NCBI GenBank assembly: GCA_964559455.1
Contig: CAZLHO010000035.1
Span: 1 to 31,772 of the forward strand
From: CAZLHO01 sp964559455
GTDB lineage: Bacteria; Krumholzibacteriota; Krumholzibacteriia; LZORAL124-64-63
DNA length: 31,772 nucleotides
Direction: 5' to 3'
Position numbers and translations under genes: made by a program. Shown here one piece after another: positions 7,520 to 15,849 of this stretch. How positions within the stretch are numbered: position 1 is the stretch's first letter; every line of letters starts with the position of its first letter. The notes under the pieces were generated by a model. The model saw only the letters and a list, made by a program, of their open reading frames with translations, searched no databases and was not told where the DNA came from.

Positions 7520-10254
7520 AACCGCACCCTTTCGATCCGGGGGTCGTCAAGCAGCTCCAGGGCCCGCGCCGCCACCTCGCCCAGGGTGCGCGAGTTCCGT
7601 TCCGACAGCAGCTCGAGCCGCTCGCGGAAGCCGGTCAGGCCAAGCTCGCCCACGTGGTAGGCGACCAGGCAGTTCATGTGGAGGTCGCGGGCCTCGAGCA
7701 TCTCGGCCAGGAGCCCCTGGTAGCCGCCGGCGCCGGTTCGGAAGCCCGCGGGAGCGAAATCCAGGCGTTCGCGGGGAGGTAGGTCGTCGATCAGGCCCAG
7801 GATCGGGCGGCGCAGGTTCAGGGGCAGGATCTCGCTGACCAGCTCCAGGCTGCCGGCGAAGGCGTCGCGGTCGTCGCTGACCAGGCCGCGGTGGATCATG
7901 TGGAAGTCGTCGGCCGAGTAGAGCAGGCCGAGGATGCGCGTGAGCCATTCCCGGACGTTCTTCTCGCCGTCCTCGAGGTAGGTGGTCAGCAGTTCGCGCG
8001 TCGGCGTCTTCAGCGACGGGTCCCGGACCAGCGCCTCGTCCATCCGCGCCCGCCAGTCGAAGTACCGGTAGAGGTGGTCGACGACCCCGGCGACGAGCCG
8101 CAGCAGGACCTCGTCGCCGATCACCAGGCCCGGGTTCCGGCTCCTGATCCGGCCGAGGGCGCGGATGATCTTGAAGAGGATGCCCGTGTCCAGATCCTCG
8201 CTGATGTGGCCGACCAGCAGGGGGACGGCCTGTTCGGCGGGGAAGCGGCCGATCGTCCGGGGCATGTGCAGCCGCAGCTCGTAGGGCCGGTCCCGATCGG
8301 CGAGGATCCCGTCCAGCTCCTGCAGGGCGGGGGGGCCGATGGCGACCAGGGCGGCCCGGGCGGCGTCTCTCGTGTCGTGGTGCAGCAGCAGCGGCAACAG
8401 GGCGGGCAGGAAGTCGAGGTCCGGCTGGCGCGCCATGGCGGCGGCGGCGGCGGCCTGGACGGTCCGGTCGGGATGGCAGGCCAGTCCCGTCAGCATCTGC
8501 CTGAATGCCGGCGAGGGCAGGGCCGCGATCGTCGTGGCCAGGCACAGGGACACCTGGGGCTCGTCGTCGGCCAGCAATTCGTCGATGGCCATCGCGCCTT
8601 CGCCCAGATCCATTTCCCCGCTCCAGATCAGCCCGGCCAGGGCCGAGGCGCGCACGCAGGTCGAGGCGTCCTCCAGCGCCCGGCGCAGGATCGCGGTGTC
8701 GGCGCCCAGGGAGGCCAGCGCTCCGATGGCCGCGGCCCTGATCGAGGCCTCGTGGTGACGGACCAGCCCTTCCAGGATGGGCAGGGTCTCGTCGCGGGGA
8801 TGTCGCGTGAACAGCGCCAGCGACCGCTCCAGGATGGGGTCGGAGGGGTGGTAGAGGATCAGCGCCGGGATCAGGGCCGTGCGGCCGGAGCTCTCGAGGA
8901 TGTCCAGGGCGGCCAGCACCCGGCTCTCGTCGCGGCTGCTCAGCGTGGCCACCAGCGTCTCGAGGGTCGCCAGGTCCAGTTCCCGGACCAGCGGGCTGCG
9001 GGGGTTGCCCTCCCGGTCGAGGGTGTGCCGGATCAGGTTCAGGTAGTGGCGGCGCAGGCGCACGGTCATCACGGTCCAGACCAGGGCGGACAGTCCCGCC
9101 ACGACCGCCAGCTCCCTGAGCCCCCAGCCCCGCGACAGCAGCAGGATCAGCAGCACCGCGGCCAGGGCCTGGCCGCCGCGCTGCCCGAGCACGTCGGCGA
9201 TGCCCTTGACCCGGGCGCGCAGGTCGTCGGGCAGCGGGACGAAGAGCAGCTCGGTGGTCGTCCGGTTCAGGGAGTGGCGCAGACCGCCGTCGAAGCATCG
9301 CGTCGCCACGATCGCGAGCACGCCGCCGGCCGCGAGGTGCCAGCCGAAGCCGACCAGGATCATGGCCGGCAGCAGCAGCGCGGCCTGGGTCACGCCGGCG
9401 ATCCGCACGAGCCAGCCGACGAGGAAGAGCTGCACGAGCAGCGAGACCAGGTTCAGCGCCAGGTAGTAGGTGGCGAAGATCCTGGCCAGCCAGGCTGCGG
9501 GCACGGTCTCGGCGATGACGCTCTTGAAGGCGAAGTCCACGAAGGTCGCCGTGACGGCCGTGACCAGCATCAGCATCAGGATGCGCCGCACGTAGGGACG
9601 GGCCCGGATCAGCCGGAAATCATCGAGCAGGGATGTGCCGGGGGCGCGCAGGCCGTCGGCCGAGTCGCGGCGGGCGGGCGGGCGGTGCATCAGCGGTCCC
9701 AGGGTGCTTGCGGCCAGCAGCAGGGCGGCCGCCAACAGCAGGTGCCTCGGCTCCAGGCGGTCGGCCAGCAGTCGGGCCAGGGCCGAGCCGGTGATCGCGC
9801 CCAGGATGCTCCCCGCGCCGATCATCGCGTAGAGGCGCTTGGCCTGGGCGATGGTGAACAGCGAGCCGAGGAAGGTCCAGAAGGAGGTGATGACCAGGGT
9901 CGCGAAGATCGCCGGCCAGGCGTAGAGGACGTAGAGCAGGGCCGTGTGCCCGGACCGGGCCAGAAACCACAGGACGGCTGTCACGATCGCGGCGTGGGCG
10001 ATCAGGAAGGCCAGGCAGCGACGGCCGTCGAAGCGGGACAGCATGCCCTGCCGCATCTTGACGGCCAGCAGCGTGAAGACCGCGATGCCCAGGTAGACCC
10101 AGGGCAGCTGCGCGGCCGGCAGGCGGGCCAGGAAGAGGGCGTCGCGGGAGGTCTCGGCCAGGGCGTGGGCCGCCATGATGCCGAAGAGCGTGACGAAACC
10201 GGCCGCGGAGTTGCGGAATTCGTCCGGTCGGATGTCGACCCAGCGTCGGATCAT
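7516..10254 (-). CDS. NTT/AAA-type nucleotide-carrier-like membrane protein fused to HEAT repeats
   Basis: 912 aa. Residues ~15-410 hold about 11-12 hydrophobic helices. The opening (AAGFVTLFGIMAAHALAETSRDALFL) matches the start of the gene at 13612 (LMTAYYIIKPVREALIL) in position and in a polar/charged R-D/E-A-L motif, so the two carriers look related. The fold resembles the ATP:ADP antiporter (NTT) family, better known from Chlamydia, Rickettsia and plastids. Residues ~420-800 are soluble helical HEAT-like repeats (ALDILESSGRTALIPALILY, AAAIGALASLGADTAILRRAL, ALVAIGPPALQELDGIL). Transport of nucleotides is not proven for HEAT-fused free-living homologues. The downstream gene starts within this stop codon. 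GGAGG lies about 12 nt before the ATG. Confidence 0.75.
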   Translation of the reverse strand: MIRRWVDIRPDEFRNSAAGFVTLFGIMAAHALAETSRDALFLARLPAAQLPWVYLGIAVFTLLAVKMRQGMLSRFDGRRCLAFLIAHAAIVTAVLWFLARSGHTALLYVLYAWPAIFATLVITSFWTFLGSLFTIAQAKRLYAMIGAGSILGAITGSALARLLADRLEPRHLLLAAALLLAASTLGPLMHRPPARRDSADGLRAPGTSLLDDFRLIRARPYVRRILMLMLVTAVTATFVDFAFKSVIAETVPAAWLARIFATYYLALNLVSLLVQLFLVGWLVRIAGVTQAALLLPAMILVGFGWHLAAGGVLAIVATRCFDGGLRHSLNRTTTELLFVPLPDDLRARVKGIADVLGQRGGQALAAVLLILLLSRGWGLRELAVVAGLSALVWTVMTVRLRRHYLNLIRHTLDREGNPRSPLVRELDLATLETLVATLSSRDESRVLAALDILESSGRTALIPALILYHPSDPILERSLALFTRHPRDETLPILEGLVRHHEASIRAAAIGALASLGADTAILRRALEDASTCVRASALAGLIWSGEMDLGEGAMAIDELLADDEPQVSLCLATTIAALPSPAFRQMLTGLACHPDRTVQAAAAAAMARQPDLDFLPALLPLLLHHDTRDAARAALVAIGPPALQELDGILADRDRPYELRLHMPRTIGRFPAEQAVPLLVGHISEDLDTGILFKIIRALGRIRSRNPGLVIGDEVLLRLVAGVVDHLYRYFDWRARMDEALVRDPSLKTPTRELLTTYLEDGEKNVREWLTRILGLLYSADDFHMIHRGLVSDDRDAFAGSLELVSEILPLNLRRPILGLIDDLPPRERLDFAPAGFRTGAGGYQGLLAEMLEARDLHMNCLVAYHVGELGLTGFRERLELLSERNSRTLGEVAARALELLDDPRIERVRF

Positions 10255-10371
10255 CGGCGAGCGAGGCCTCCGGTCGGGCGGCGGTCGGCTGTGCTGCGGT
10301 CGTGGCGCTCGCGTCGCGCAACGGCGCGGCCGCGGCCCCGTTCTGTCCGAGCCCCCCCGTTCACGGCCGGA

Positions 10372-10401
10372 TTGACGATTGCGTCATAGTATAACTATAG
10401 T
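10372..10401 (+). promoter_or_regulatory. Sigma-70 promoter of the Omp85-like operon, with overlapping inverted repeat
   Basis: TTGACG (10372-10377) and TATAGT (10396-10401) are 18 bp apart and match consensus at 5 of 6 positions each. The predicted start near 10408 leaves a 100-nt leader before ATG 10508. A perfect inverted repeat ATAGT-ATA-ACTAT (10386-10398) sits between and over these boxes, where a repressor would block polymerase. This is a local AT-rich island in otherwise very GC-rich DNA between divergent genes. Confidence 0.6.
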
Positions 10402-10507
10402 AGCCCTTCCAAAGCGAAGGGAAAGGTCGGAGCGTCCGGGGGGGCGGGTTCCACCTGTCGATGGGGCCGAGTGGCCCGGCATCGGACGGCGAGCGGAGAA
10501 GCGGTTC

Positions 10508-11923
10508 ATGATCACAGCCGAGGGCATCCGCCGCGCCGCATCGATCCTGCTGCTGGTCTGCACGACCCTGGTCGCCTTCGTGGGGACCGTCACCGGAACC
10601 CTTCCGGAAACCGAGGTCCGCGACACCCGCTGGGGCACTCTGCCCGCGTTCTCGGACTCCACGTCCGCCGTCTTCGTCCCCCGTCCCCGCCCGGCCTGGG
10701 AGACGGCGGTCCTCGTGCCCTACTGGATCGTCGGCGCACCCTTCCGAGTCGCCTACCTCGCCCTCGATCAGACCGTCGTCGGCGTGGACAGGCTCGGCAT
10801 CTTCGGCCGGCCCGCCGACTATCCCGGCCTGCCCCTGCCCGGAGGCGCCTACCTGATGCCCTCGCTCGCCCTGGGCGAACTCGAAGGCGTCACCGGCGGC
10901 GTCGAGATCTCCCGCCCCGAGCTCCTCTCTCCCGAGGGCATGCTCTTCTTCCAGGCGAACACCTCGTCGCGCAACGCCGACGAGATCTCGGGCGGGCTCT
11001 TCGCCTCCGCGGGCCGCGGCTGGGATCTGCAGCTGGGCGCGGGGTTCGAGGAGGTAAATCTCAACCGTTACTACGGCCTCGGGGCCGAGGCGCGGGTCGA
11101 GGATCTTTCCTACTACTTCCGGCGCACCGTCTGGGCGGGGTGGGAGCTGGACCGCGGGCTGGGCGGGCCCTATTCGCTCTCCCTGCGCTCGGACTTCACG
11201 CGCGTGCGGATCAAGAACGCGGCCTACAAGATCGAGAAGTCGCTGGGCCTGGTCCACGCCGGCGACGTGCCCTACGGCTTCCCCGGCGAGTCCAGCGGCT
11301 GGCGCTGGCGGCTGGCCCTGGCCTACGACAGCACCGATCAGACGGGCCGGCCCGAGCGGGGCGGATTTCGTACCTTCGCCGCGTCGCTCTTCCGGTCCAC
11401 CGACCGCAGCGGCCTGGTCTTCATGTCCACCCACGCCAACATCGAGCACTACTTCAAGCTGTGGCACACCAAGCGGACCCTGGCGCTGCGCGGTTTCGTC
11501 AACCGCATCCACAAGATCGAGGGCGGCGAGATCCCCTTCACCCGCCTGACCACCTTCCAGCGCCCCGACGAGCTGCGCGGCTTTCCGCCGCACCGTTTCA
11601 TCGGCATGGGCACGTTGGGGCTCAGCGCCGAGTACCGCTGGCCGATCTGGGGTGCGCGCGGGCGCGACGACTACGGCGTGGACGCCTACATCTTCTCGGA
11701 CATCGGCCAGGTCTTCGACCGCACGATGGAGATCGGCCTGGACGAGATGAAGCTGACCGGCGGCGTCGGCCTGCGCCTGATCGACTCGGACCGGCGGCTG
11801 AGGGCCCGCTTCGAAGCGGGCTGGAGCGACGAGGACGTGCTGCTGCGGTTCAAGTTCAGCCAGACCTTCCAGTACGACCCGAAGGGCCTGCTCTATGGCA
11901 AGAACCCGACCAAGGTCCATTGA
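10508..11923 (+). CDS. Omp85/BamA-TamA-like outer-membrane beta-barrel protein without POTRA domains
   Basis: 471 aa from ATG 10508, preceded by GGAGAAG. The upstream in-frame ATG at 10379 falls in the promoter and is not used. Residues 1-30 are a signal peptide (IRRAASILLLVCTTLVAFVGT). The rest alternates aromatic and polar residues as amphipathic strands. RPDELRGFPPHRFIGMGTLGLSAEYRWPI resembles the conserved RGF lid-lock motif and following strand of the bacterial surface antigen (D15/Bac_surface_Ag) barrel. The ~150-residue N-terminus is too short and unlike POTRA repeats, so a classical BamA role is unlikely. It could be a secretion, lipid-transfer or assembly barrel. The next gene starts 29 nt inside its 3' end. 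Confidence 0.8.
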   Translation: MITAEGIRRAASILLLVCTTLVAFVGTVTGTLPETEVRDTRWGTLPAFSDSTSAVFVPRPRPAWETAVLVPYWIVGAPFRVAYLALDQTVVGVDRLGIFGRPADYPGLPLPGGAYLMPSLALGELEGVTGGVEISRPELLSPEGMLFFQANTSSRNADEISGGLFASAGRGWDLQLGAGFEEVNLNRYYGLGAEARVEDLSYYFRRTVWAGWELDRGLGGPYSLSLRSDFTRVRIKNAAYKIEKSLGLVHAGDVPYGFPGESSGWRWRLALAYDSTDQTGRPERGGFRTFAASLFRSTDRSGLVFMSTHANIEHYFKLWHTKRTLALRGFVNRIHKIEGGEIPFTRLTTFQRPDELRGFPPHRFIGMGTLGLSAEYRWPIWGARGRDDYGVDAYIFSDIGQVFDRTMEIGLDEMKLTGGVGLRLIDSDRRLRARFEAGWSDEDVLLRFKFSQTFQYDPKGLLYGKNPTKVH

Positions 11924-13598
11924 CCTCGCGGTCCTGGCGGCCGGCGCGCTCGCCGTCTTCGCGGCGGGCGCCGCGTCGGCCGCCGACCGGCCGCCGCTGA
12001 CCGACGCGCCGGTGGTCTGGTACGACCGGGACGATGCGCCGATCCCCGTGCCCGAGGTCGAGGATCCCGGCCTCGTCCCCTATGCCCTGGACTCCTTCCT
12101 GGCCAGGCCCTTCTCGCGCTTCTGGAACCCGTCCCGCAGGCTGCGGCAGCTCGGCGGCGACGGACCGGCCGCCTCCGCCGCCGACGTCAACGCCCTGGAC
12201 GAGGTCGTGAACTCGACCTGGTTCACCAACCGCATCGGCCTGCGCGCGCTGAGCGACCGCGAACTGGTGGAGGGCCCCGCCCTGGGCCGCGGCCTCGCCG
12301 GCGGTCCCGACCTCTCGGCGCCGATGACGATCGTCGGCGCCAAGGGTTCCGGCGTCACGCCGGGCTTCACGATCCGCGACGCTCGAGGCGACACCTGGCT
12401 GTTGAAGTTCGATCCTCCCACGCACCCCGGCATGACGATCCGCGCCGGCGTGGTCGCGAACCTCGTCTTCCACGCGATCGGCTTCAACACGCCCGTCGAC
12501 CGGCTGGTGGTCTTCGATCGCGACGACCTGGTGCTGGGCGGGAACGTGACGATGCGCCTGCAGCGGGATCACGAGATCCTGATGACCGAGGCCAACCTGG
12601 ACTCGATCCTGGCCGCCACCGGGTCGATCTTCGACGGTCGCTTCCACGCCCTGGGCAGCCGCTGGCTGGACGGCCGGCCGCTGGGTCCCTTCGACGACCA
12701 GGGACGCCGTTCCGACGATCCCAACGACCGTATCCCGCACCAGTCGCGGCGTGAGCTGCGGGCCCTGCGCGTCTTCGGCGCCTGGCTGAACCACTTCGAC
12801 CTGAAGCGGCACAACTCGCTGGACACCTACGTTGGCGATCCCGGCCGGGGACACGTGCGTCACTACCTGATCGACTTCGCCTCGACGCTGGGCGCCTACG
12901 GGGACAAGCCGGTGCCGCGCTTCGGCTTCGAGTTCGGGCTGGACGTCTTCCCGGTGCTGGGCCGCTTGCTGAGCTTCGGCCTGCGCGAGGACGCGTGGGT
13001 GGGGCTGGGGCCGCCCCCGGGTTTGGCCGAGGTCGGTCTCTTCGAGTCGGAGGTCTTCCGGCCCGAGGGATGGAAGCCCGACCTGCCTCAGAGCGCCATG
13101 GCCGACCTGACCCCGCGCGACGGCTACTGGGCGGCGAAGATCGTCTCGGCATTCACCGACCGGCAGCTGCGGCTGCTGGTGGAACAGGGCCTCTACCGCG
13201 ACCCGGAGGCGGTCGACCACCTCGTGCGCACCCTGGGCCGGCGCCGCGACGCGATCGCCCGGCACTGGTTCGAGATGATGCCCCCTCTGGACTTCTTCCG
13301 CCCCGTGCCCCAGGGTGTCGTCTTCGATGATCTGGCGGCGACCCGGGGCCTGGTCCCGCCGGGAGCGACCCGCTACCGCTACCGGCTGGGGGCCGTCGAC
13401 GCGCAGCGCCGGGCCGTGGCGACCGGCCCGTGGGTCGAGACCGATGCGACCTTCGTGCCCCTGGACGATCAGGTCGCCGATCCCGTGGGCGCATTCCAGG
13501 TCGTCGAAGTGCAGCTGGACCGCGGCTCGGGATGGAGCCGGTCCGTGACCGTCTATCGGGCCTTCGCCTCGGGCCGGATCGTGGCCCTCGACCGATGA
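11895..13598 (+). CDS. Exported protein with kinase-fold-like catalytic elements
   Basis: 567 aa, overlapping the preceding gene by 29 nt. Residues 1-30 are a signal peptide (RSIDLAVLAAGALAVFAAGAASA). The central region lines up with a protein-kinase-like fold: a glycine-containing loop (GAKGSGVTPGFTI, 148-160), a strand with Lys (LLKFD, K171), a loop HFDLKRHN (H300, D302, K304, N307) like the HxDxKxxN catalytic loop, and IDFAS (D327) in the DFG position. I recall a broad unnamed family of secreted bacterial proteins with the same WFTNR...TIVGAKGSGVTPGFTIRDA blocks, seen beside D15-type barrels. No clear alpha-C glutamate is visible, so activity is unproven. It may phosphorylate a protein, lipid or glycan, or be a pseudokinase. 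Its place between a barrel and a nucleotide-carrier homologue is suggestive. Confidence 0.6.
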   Translation: MARTRPRSIDLAVLAAGALAVFAAGAASAADRPPLTDAPVVWYDRDDAPIPVPEVEDPGLVPYALDSFLARPFSRFWNPSRRLRQLGGDGPAASAADVNALDEVVNSTWFTNRIGLRALSDRELVEGPALGRGLAGGPDLSAPMTIVGAKGSGVTPGFTIRDARGDTWLLKFDPPTHPGMTIRAGVVANLVFHAIGFNTPVDRLVVFDRDDLVLGGNVTMRLQRDHEILMTEANLDSILAATGSIFDGRFHALGSRWLDGRPLGPFDDQGRRSDDPNDRIPHQSRRELRALRVFGAWLNHFDLKRHNSLDTYVGDPGRGHVRHYLIDFASTLGAYGDKPVPRFGFEFGLDVFPVLGRLLSFGLREDAWVGLGPPPGLAEVGLFESEVFRPEGWKPDLPQSAMADLTPRDGYWAAKIVSAFTDRQLRLLVEQGLYRDPEAVDHLVRTLGRRRDAIARHWFEMMPPLDFFRPVPQGVVFDDLAATRGLVPPGATRYRYRLGAVDAQRRAVATGPWVETDATFVPLDDQVADPVGAFQVVEVQLDRGSGWSRSVTVYRAFASGRIVALDR

Positions 13599-13611
13599 AG
13601 GAAGGGTGCGG

Positions 13612-14991
13612 ATGACCTACCGGAGCCCGCCGCCGAAGGCCGGCCTGCTGGACCGGTCGCTCCGCCTCTTCGCCCCGGTGCGGGCGGGGGAGGGCGCGAC
13701 CGTTCTGCTGATGTGCCTGAACATCTTCCTGCTGATGACCGCCTATTACATCATCAAGCCCGTGCGCGAGGCGCTGATCCTGGCCGAGTGGGGCGCCGAG
13801 GCCAAGATCTACGCCTCGGCCGGGCAAGCCGTGCTGCTGGTGGGCTTCGTACCGCTCTACAGCCGGCTGGCCGGGATCATGCCCGTGCGCCGGCTCATCG
13901 CGACGGTGCTGGTCTTCTTCGCGGCCTGTCTGGGGGGCTTCTACCTGCTGGCCCGCACCGGAGTGTCGCTGGGCATCCCCTTCTATCTCTGGGTCGGGAT
14001 CTTCAACCTTTCGGTGGTGGCCCAGTTCTGGTCCTTCGCCAACGACGTCTACACCAGGGATCAGGGCAAGCGGCTTTTCGCGATCATCGGCTTCGGGATG
14101 TCGGCCGGGGCGATCTCAGGCAGCGCGATCGCCGGCGTGCTGATCCGCCCGCTGGGTGTCTTCCAGCTGATGCTGCTGTCGGGGGGGCTGCTGCTGGCCA
14201 GCCTGCTGCTGACGCTGCGCGTGGCCGGCCGCCGGCCCGCTGTCGCGACGCCTAGCTCCGACCCTGAGCCCGCCGCGGATCCCGACGCGGCCCTGGCCGG
14301 ACGCGGCGGCTTCGCGCTGGTGCTGCGCAACCGCTACCTCCTGATGATCGGCCTGATGCTGATCCTGGCCAACTTGGTCAACACGACGGGGGAGTACGTG
14401 CTCGGGGCCCGCGTGACGGCGGCCCAGGAGGCCGCGGTCGCGCCCGTGGTGCGGGCGCCGGGGACCAGCGAGGCCGAGCACGCCGCGGCGCTGGCCTCCC
14501 GCGAGGACGAGGTCGGGCGGCGGATCGGCGGCTTCTACGCCGGCTTCTTCTCGGTCGTCAACCTGGCCGGGCTGCTGATCCAACTCTTCCTCGTGGCGCG
14601 CCTCGTGCGCTGGATCGGCGTCGAGAGGGCGATCCTGGTCCTGCCCCTGGTGGCCCTGGGCGGCTACCTGCTTTTCGCCTTCTTCCCCCTGCTCGGGATG
14701 GTGCGTTGGGTCAAGACGGCCGAGAACGCCACGGACTACTCGCTGCAGAACACCGTACGCCAGATGCTCTTCCTGCCCACCACGCGCGAGGAGAAGTACA
14801 AGGCCAAGCAGGCCATCGACACCTTCTGCGTGCGGTTGGGAGACGTCACCGCCGCTCTGGTGGTGCTCGGCGGGGTCAATCTGGCGGGCCTGGCCCCGAA
14901 GGGCTTCGCCATGGTCAACGTCGGCCTGGCGGCGGTCTGGGTCCTGCTGGCCGCGGCGATCGGCCGCCGTCACCGGCGGTTGGCTGCGTGA
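13612..14991 (+). CDS. NTT/AAA-type nucleotide-carrier-like membrane protein (second copy, no HEAT repeats)
   Basis: 459 aa. ATG 13612 is chosen because GGAAGG ends 6 nt before it; a GTG two codons upstream overlaps that site. About 11-12 transmembrane helices run from residue ~20 to the end. Early on it has LMTAYYIIKPVREALILAEWG, a motif typical of the ATP:ADP antiporter-like branch of the major facilitator superfamily. A soluble stretch (residues ~205-225, then ~260-300 with many Ala/Glu) interrupts the middle. Late motifs KTAENATDYSLQNTVRQMLFLPTTREEKYKAKQAID are highly polar and characteristic of this family; the equivalent part of the 7516-10254 protein is NRTTTELLFVPLPDDLRARVKG. It sits 13 nt after the kinase-like gene and overlaps the PAP2 gene. 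Substrate and direction are unknown. Confidence 0.75.
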   Translation: MTYRSPPPKAGLLDRSLRLFAPVRAGEGATVLLMCLNIFLLMTAYYIIKPVREALILAEWGAEAKIYASAGQAVLLVGFVPLYSRLAGIMPVRRLIATVLVFFAACLGGFYLLARTGVSLGIPFYLWVGIFNLSVVAQFWSFANDVYTRDQGKRLFAIIGFGMSAGAISGSAIAGVLIRPLGVFQLMLLSGGLLLASLLLTLRVAGRRPAVATPSSDPEPAADPDAALAGRGGFALVLRNRYLLMIGLMLILANLVNTTGEYVLGARVTAAQEAAVAPVVRAPGTSEAEHAAALASREDEVGRRIGGFYAGFFSVVNLAGLLIQLFLVARLVRWIGVERAILVLPLVALGGYLLFAFFPLLGMVRWVKTAENATDYSLQNTVRQMLFLPTTREEKYKAKQAIDTFCVRLGDVTAALVVLGGVNLAGLAPKGFAMVNVGLAAVWVLLAAAIGRRHRRLAA

Positions 14992-15791
14992 GGGCGCGGA
15001 TCGGGCTCGCGGCCGCCGCCGCGTTGCTTCTCGTCTCGGCGCCGCCGGCCGCGGCCGGCGGCGATCCCGCGGGGGATCTCTTCGCCGCGGGGCGGATCCT
15101 GGTCGAGGACGGCGCCCACGTCTACGCTTCGCCGCTGCGCATGTCCACCGGCGACGCCGTGAAGGTCGCGGCCTGGCTGGCGGCGGCGGGGATCGTCTAC
15201 GCGCTGGACGACGAGATCCTGGACCTTGCCGAGCGCAACGAGGACGAGCCGGCGCTGCGCCAGGTCTGGGACGCCGCCGACTTCCTGGAGCCCGTCGGCC
15301 ACATGGGCAACACCAACGCCTGGTACTTCGGCGGCCTGGCCCTGGGCTACGTCGCTGGGCAGGACCGCCTGACCCTGATCTGCGGCCAGATCCTCGAGGC
15401 CCACTTCATCGCCGGGTTGGGCAAGATCGCCGTCCAGGCGGCCGTGGGCCGCACGCGGCCCTTCGAGGGCTTCGGTTCGCGCGAGTTCGGACGCGCCGAC
15501 GCCACCTCCTTCCCCTCCGGCCACGCCATCAACATCTTCCAACTGGCGACGATCCTCAGTCACCATGTCGACCGCCGCGCCTTCTCGACGGCCGCCTACG
15601 CCGGAGCCGGCCTGGTCGCCGCGCAGCGGGTCAAGAGCGGCGCGCATTGGGCCAGCGACGTCCTGCTGTCGGCGGCCTACGGCACGGCCGTGGCCAGGGC
15701 CGTGCTGCGACGGCACGGGGAGCGCGGGCTCCGGCTCGGCCCCCACGTCTCCGAACTGGGCCTCGGGGCTTGTTTTGCCTGCCGATTCTGA
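14988..15791 (+). CDS. PAP2-family phosphatase, exported
   Basis: 267 aa from GTG 14988, which overlaps the preceding stop as GTGA; the next residues form a signal peptide (ARIGLAAAAALLLVSAPPAAAG). Three phosphatase motifs are visible: QAAVGRTRP (150-158), SFPSGHA (174-180) and RVKSGAHWASD (214-224), giving the catalytic histidines H179 and H220 and D224. In motif 1 the usual lysine of KxxxxxxRP is glutamine (Q150), although a lysine lies four residues earlier (K146). Members remove phosphate from lipid phosphates or polyprenyl pyrophosphate on the periplasmic side. In this operon it might act on the products of the kinase-like protein or on an undecaprenyl carrier. It is the last gene of the 10508-15791 unit. 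Confidence 0.85.
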   Translation: MRARIGLAAAAALLLVSAPPAAAGGDPAGDLFAAGRILVEDGAHVYASPLRMSTGDAVKVAAWLAAAGIVYALDDEILDLAERNEDEPALRQVWDAADFLEPVGHMGNTNAWYFGGLALGYVAGQDRLTLICGQILEAHFIAGLGKIAVQAAVGRTRPFEGFGSREFGRADATSFPSGHAINIFQLATILSHHVDRRAFSTAAYAGAGLVAAQRVKSGAHWASDVLLSAAYGTAVARAVLRRHGERGLRLGPHVSELGLGACFACRF

Positions 15792-15814
15792 GCGGGTCGG
15801 GGCGACGATTTCCT

Positions 15815-15843
15815 TTGCAATGGCGGGAAAAAAAGTCTATCAT
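15815..15843 (+). promoter_or_regulatory. Sigma-70 promoter of the RRM gene
   Basis: TTGCAA (15815-15820) and TATCAT (15838-15843) are exactly 17 bp apart and match consensus at 4 and 5 of 6. An A-run (15828-15834) lies in the spacer. Predicted start is near 15850, giving a leader of about 285 nt before the RRM start codon. Confidence 0.6.
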
Positions 15844-15849
15844 TCCCTG

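Noticed and set aside
7891..10389. An 832-codon open frame antisense to the HEAT-carrier gene
   Set aside because: Low-complexity Gln/Gly/Arg/Asp composition, no ribosome-binding site or motif; shadow of the real gene.
11856..13265. A 469-codon frame antisense to the kinase-like gene
   Set aside because: Low complexity; the plus frame has a signal peptide and conserved motifs.
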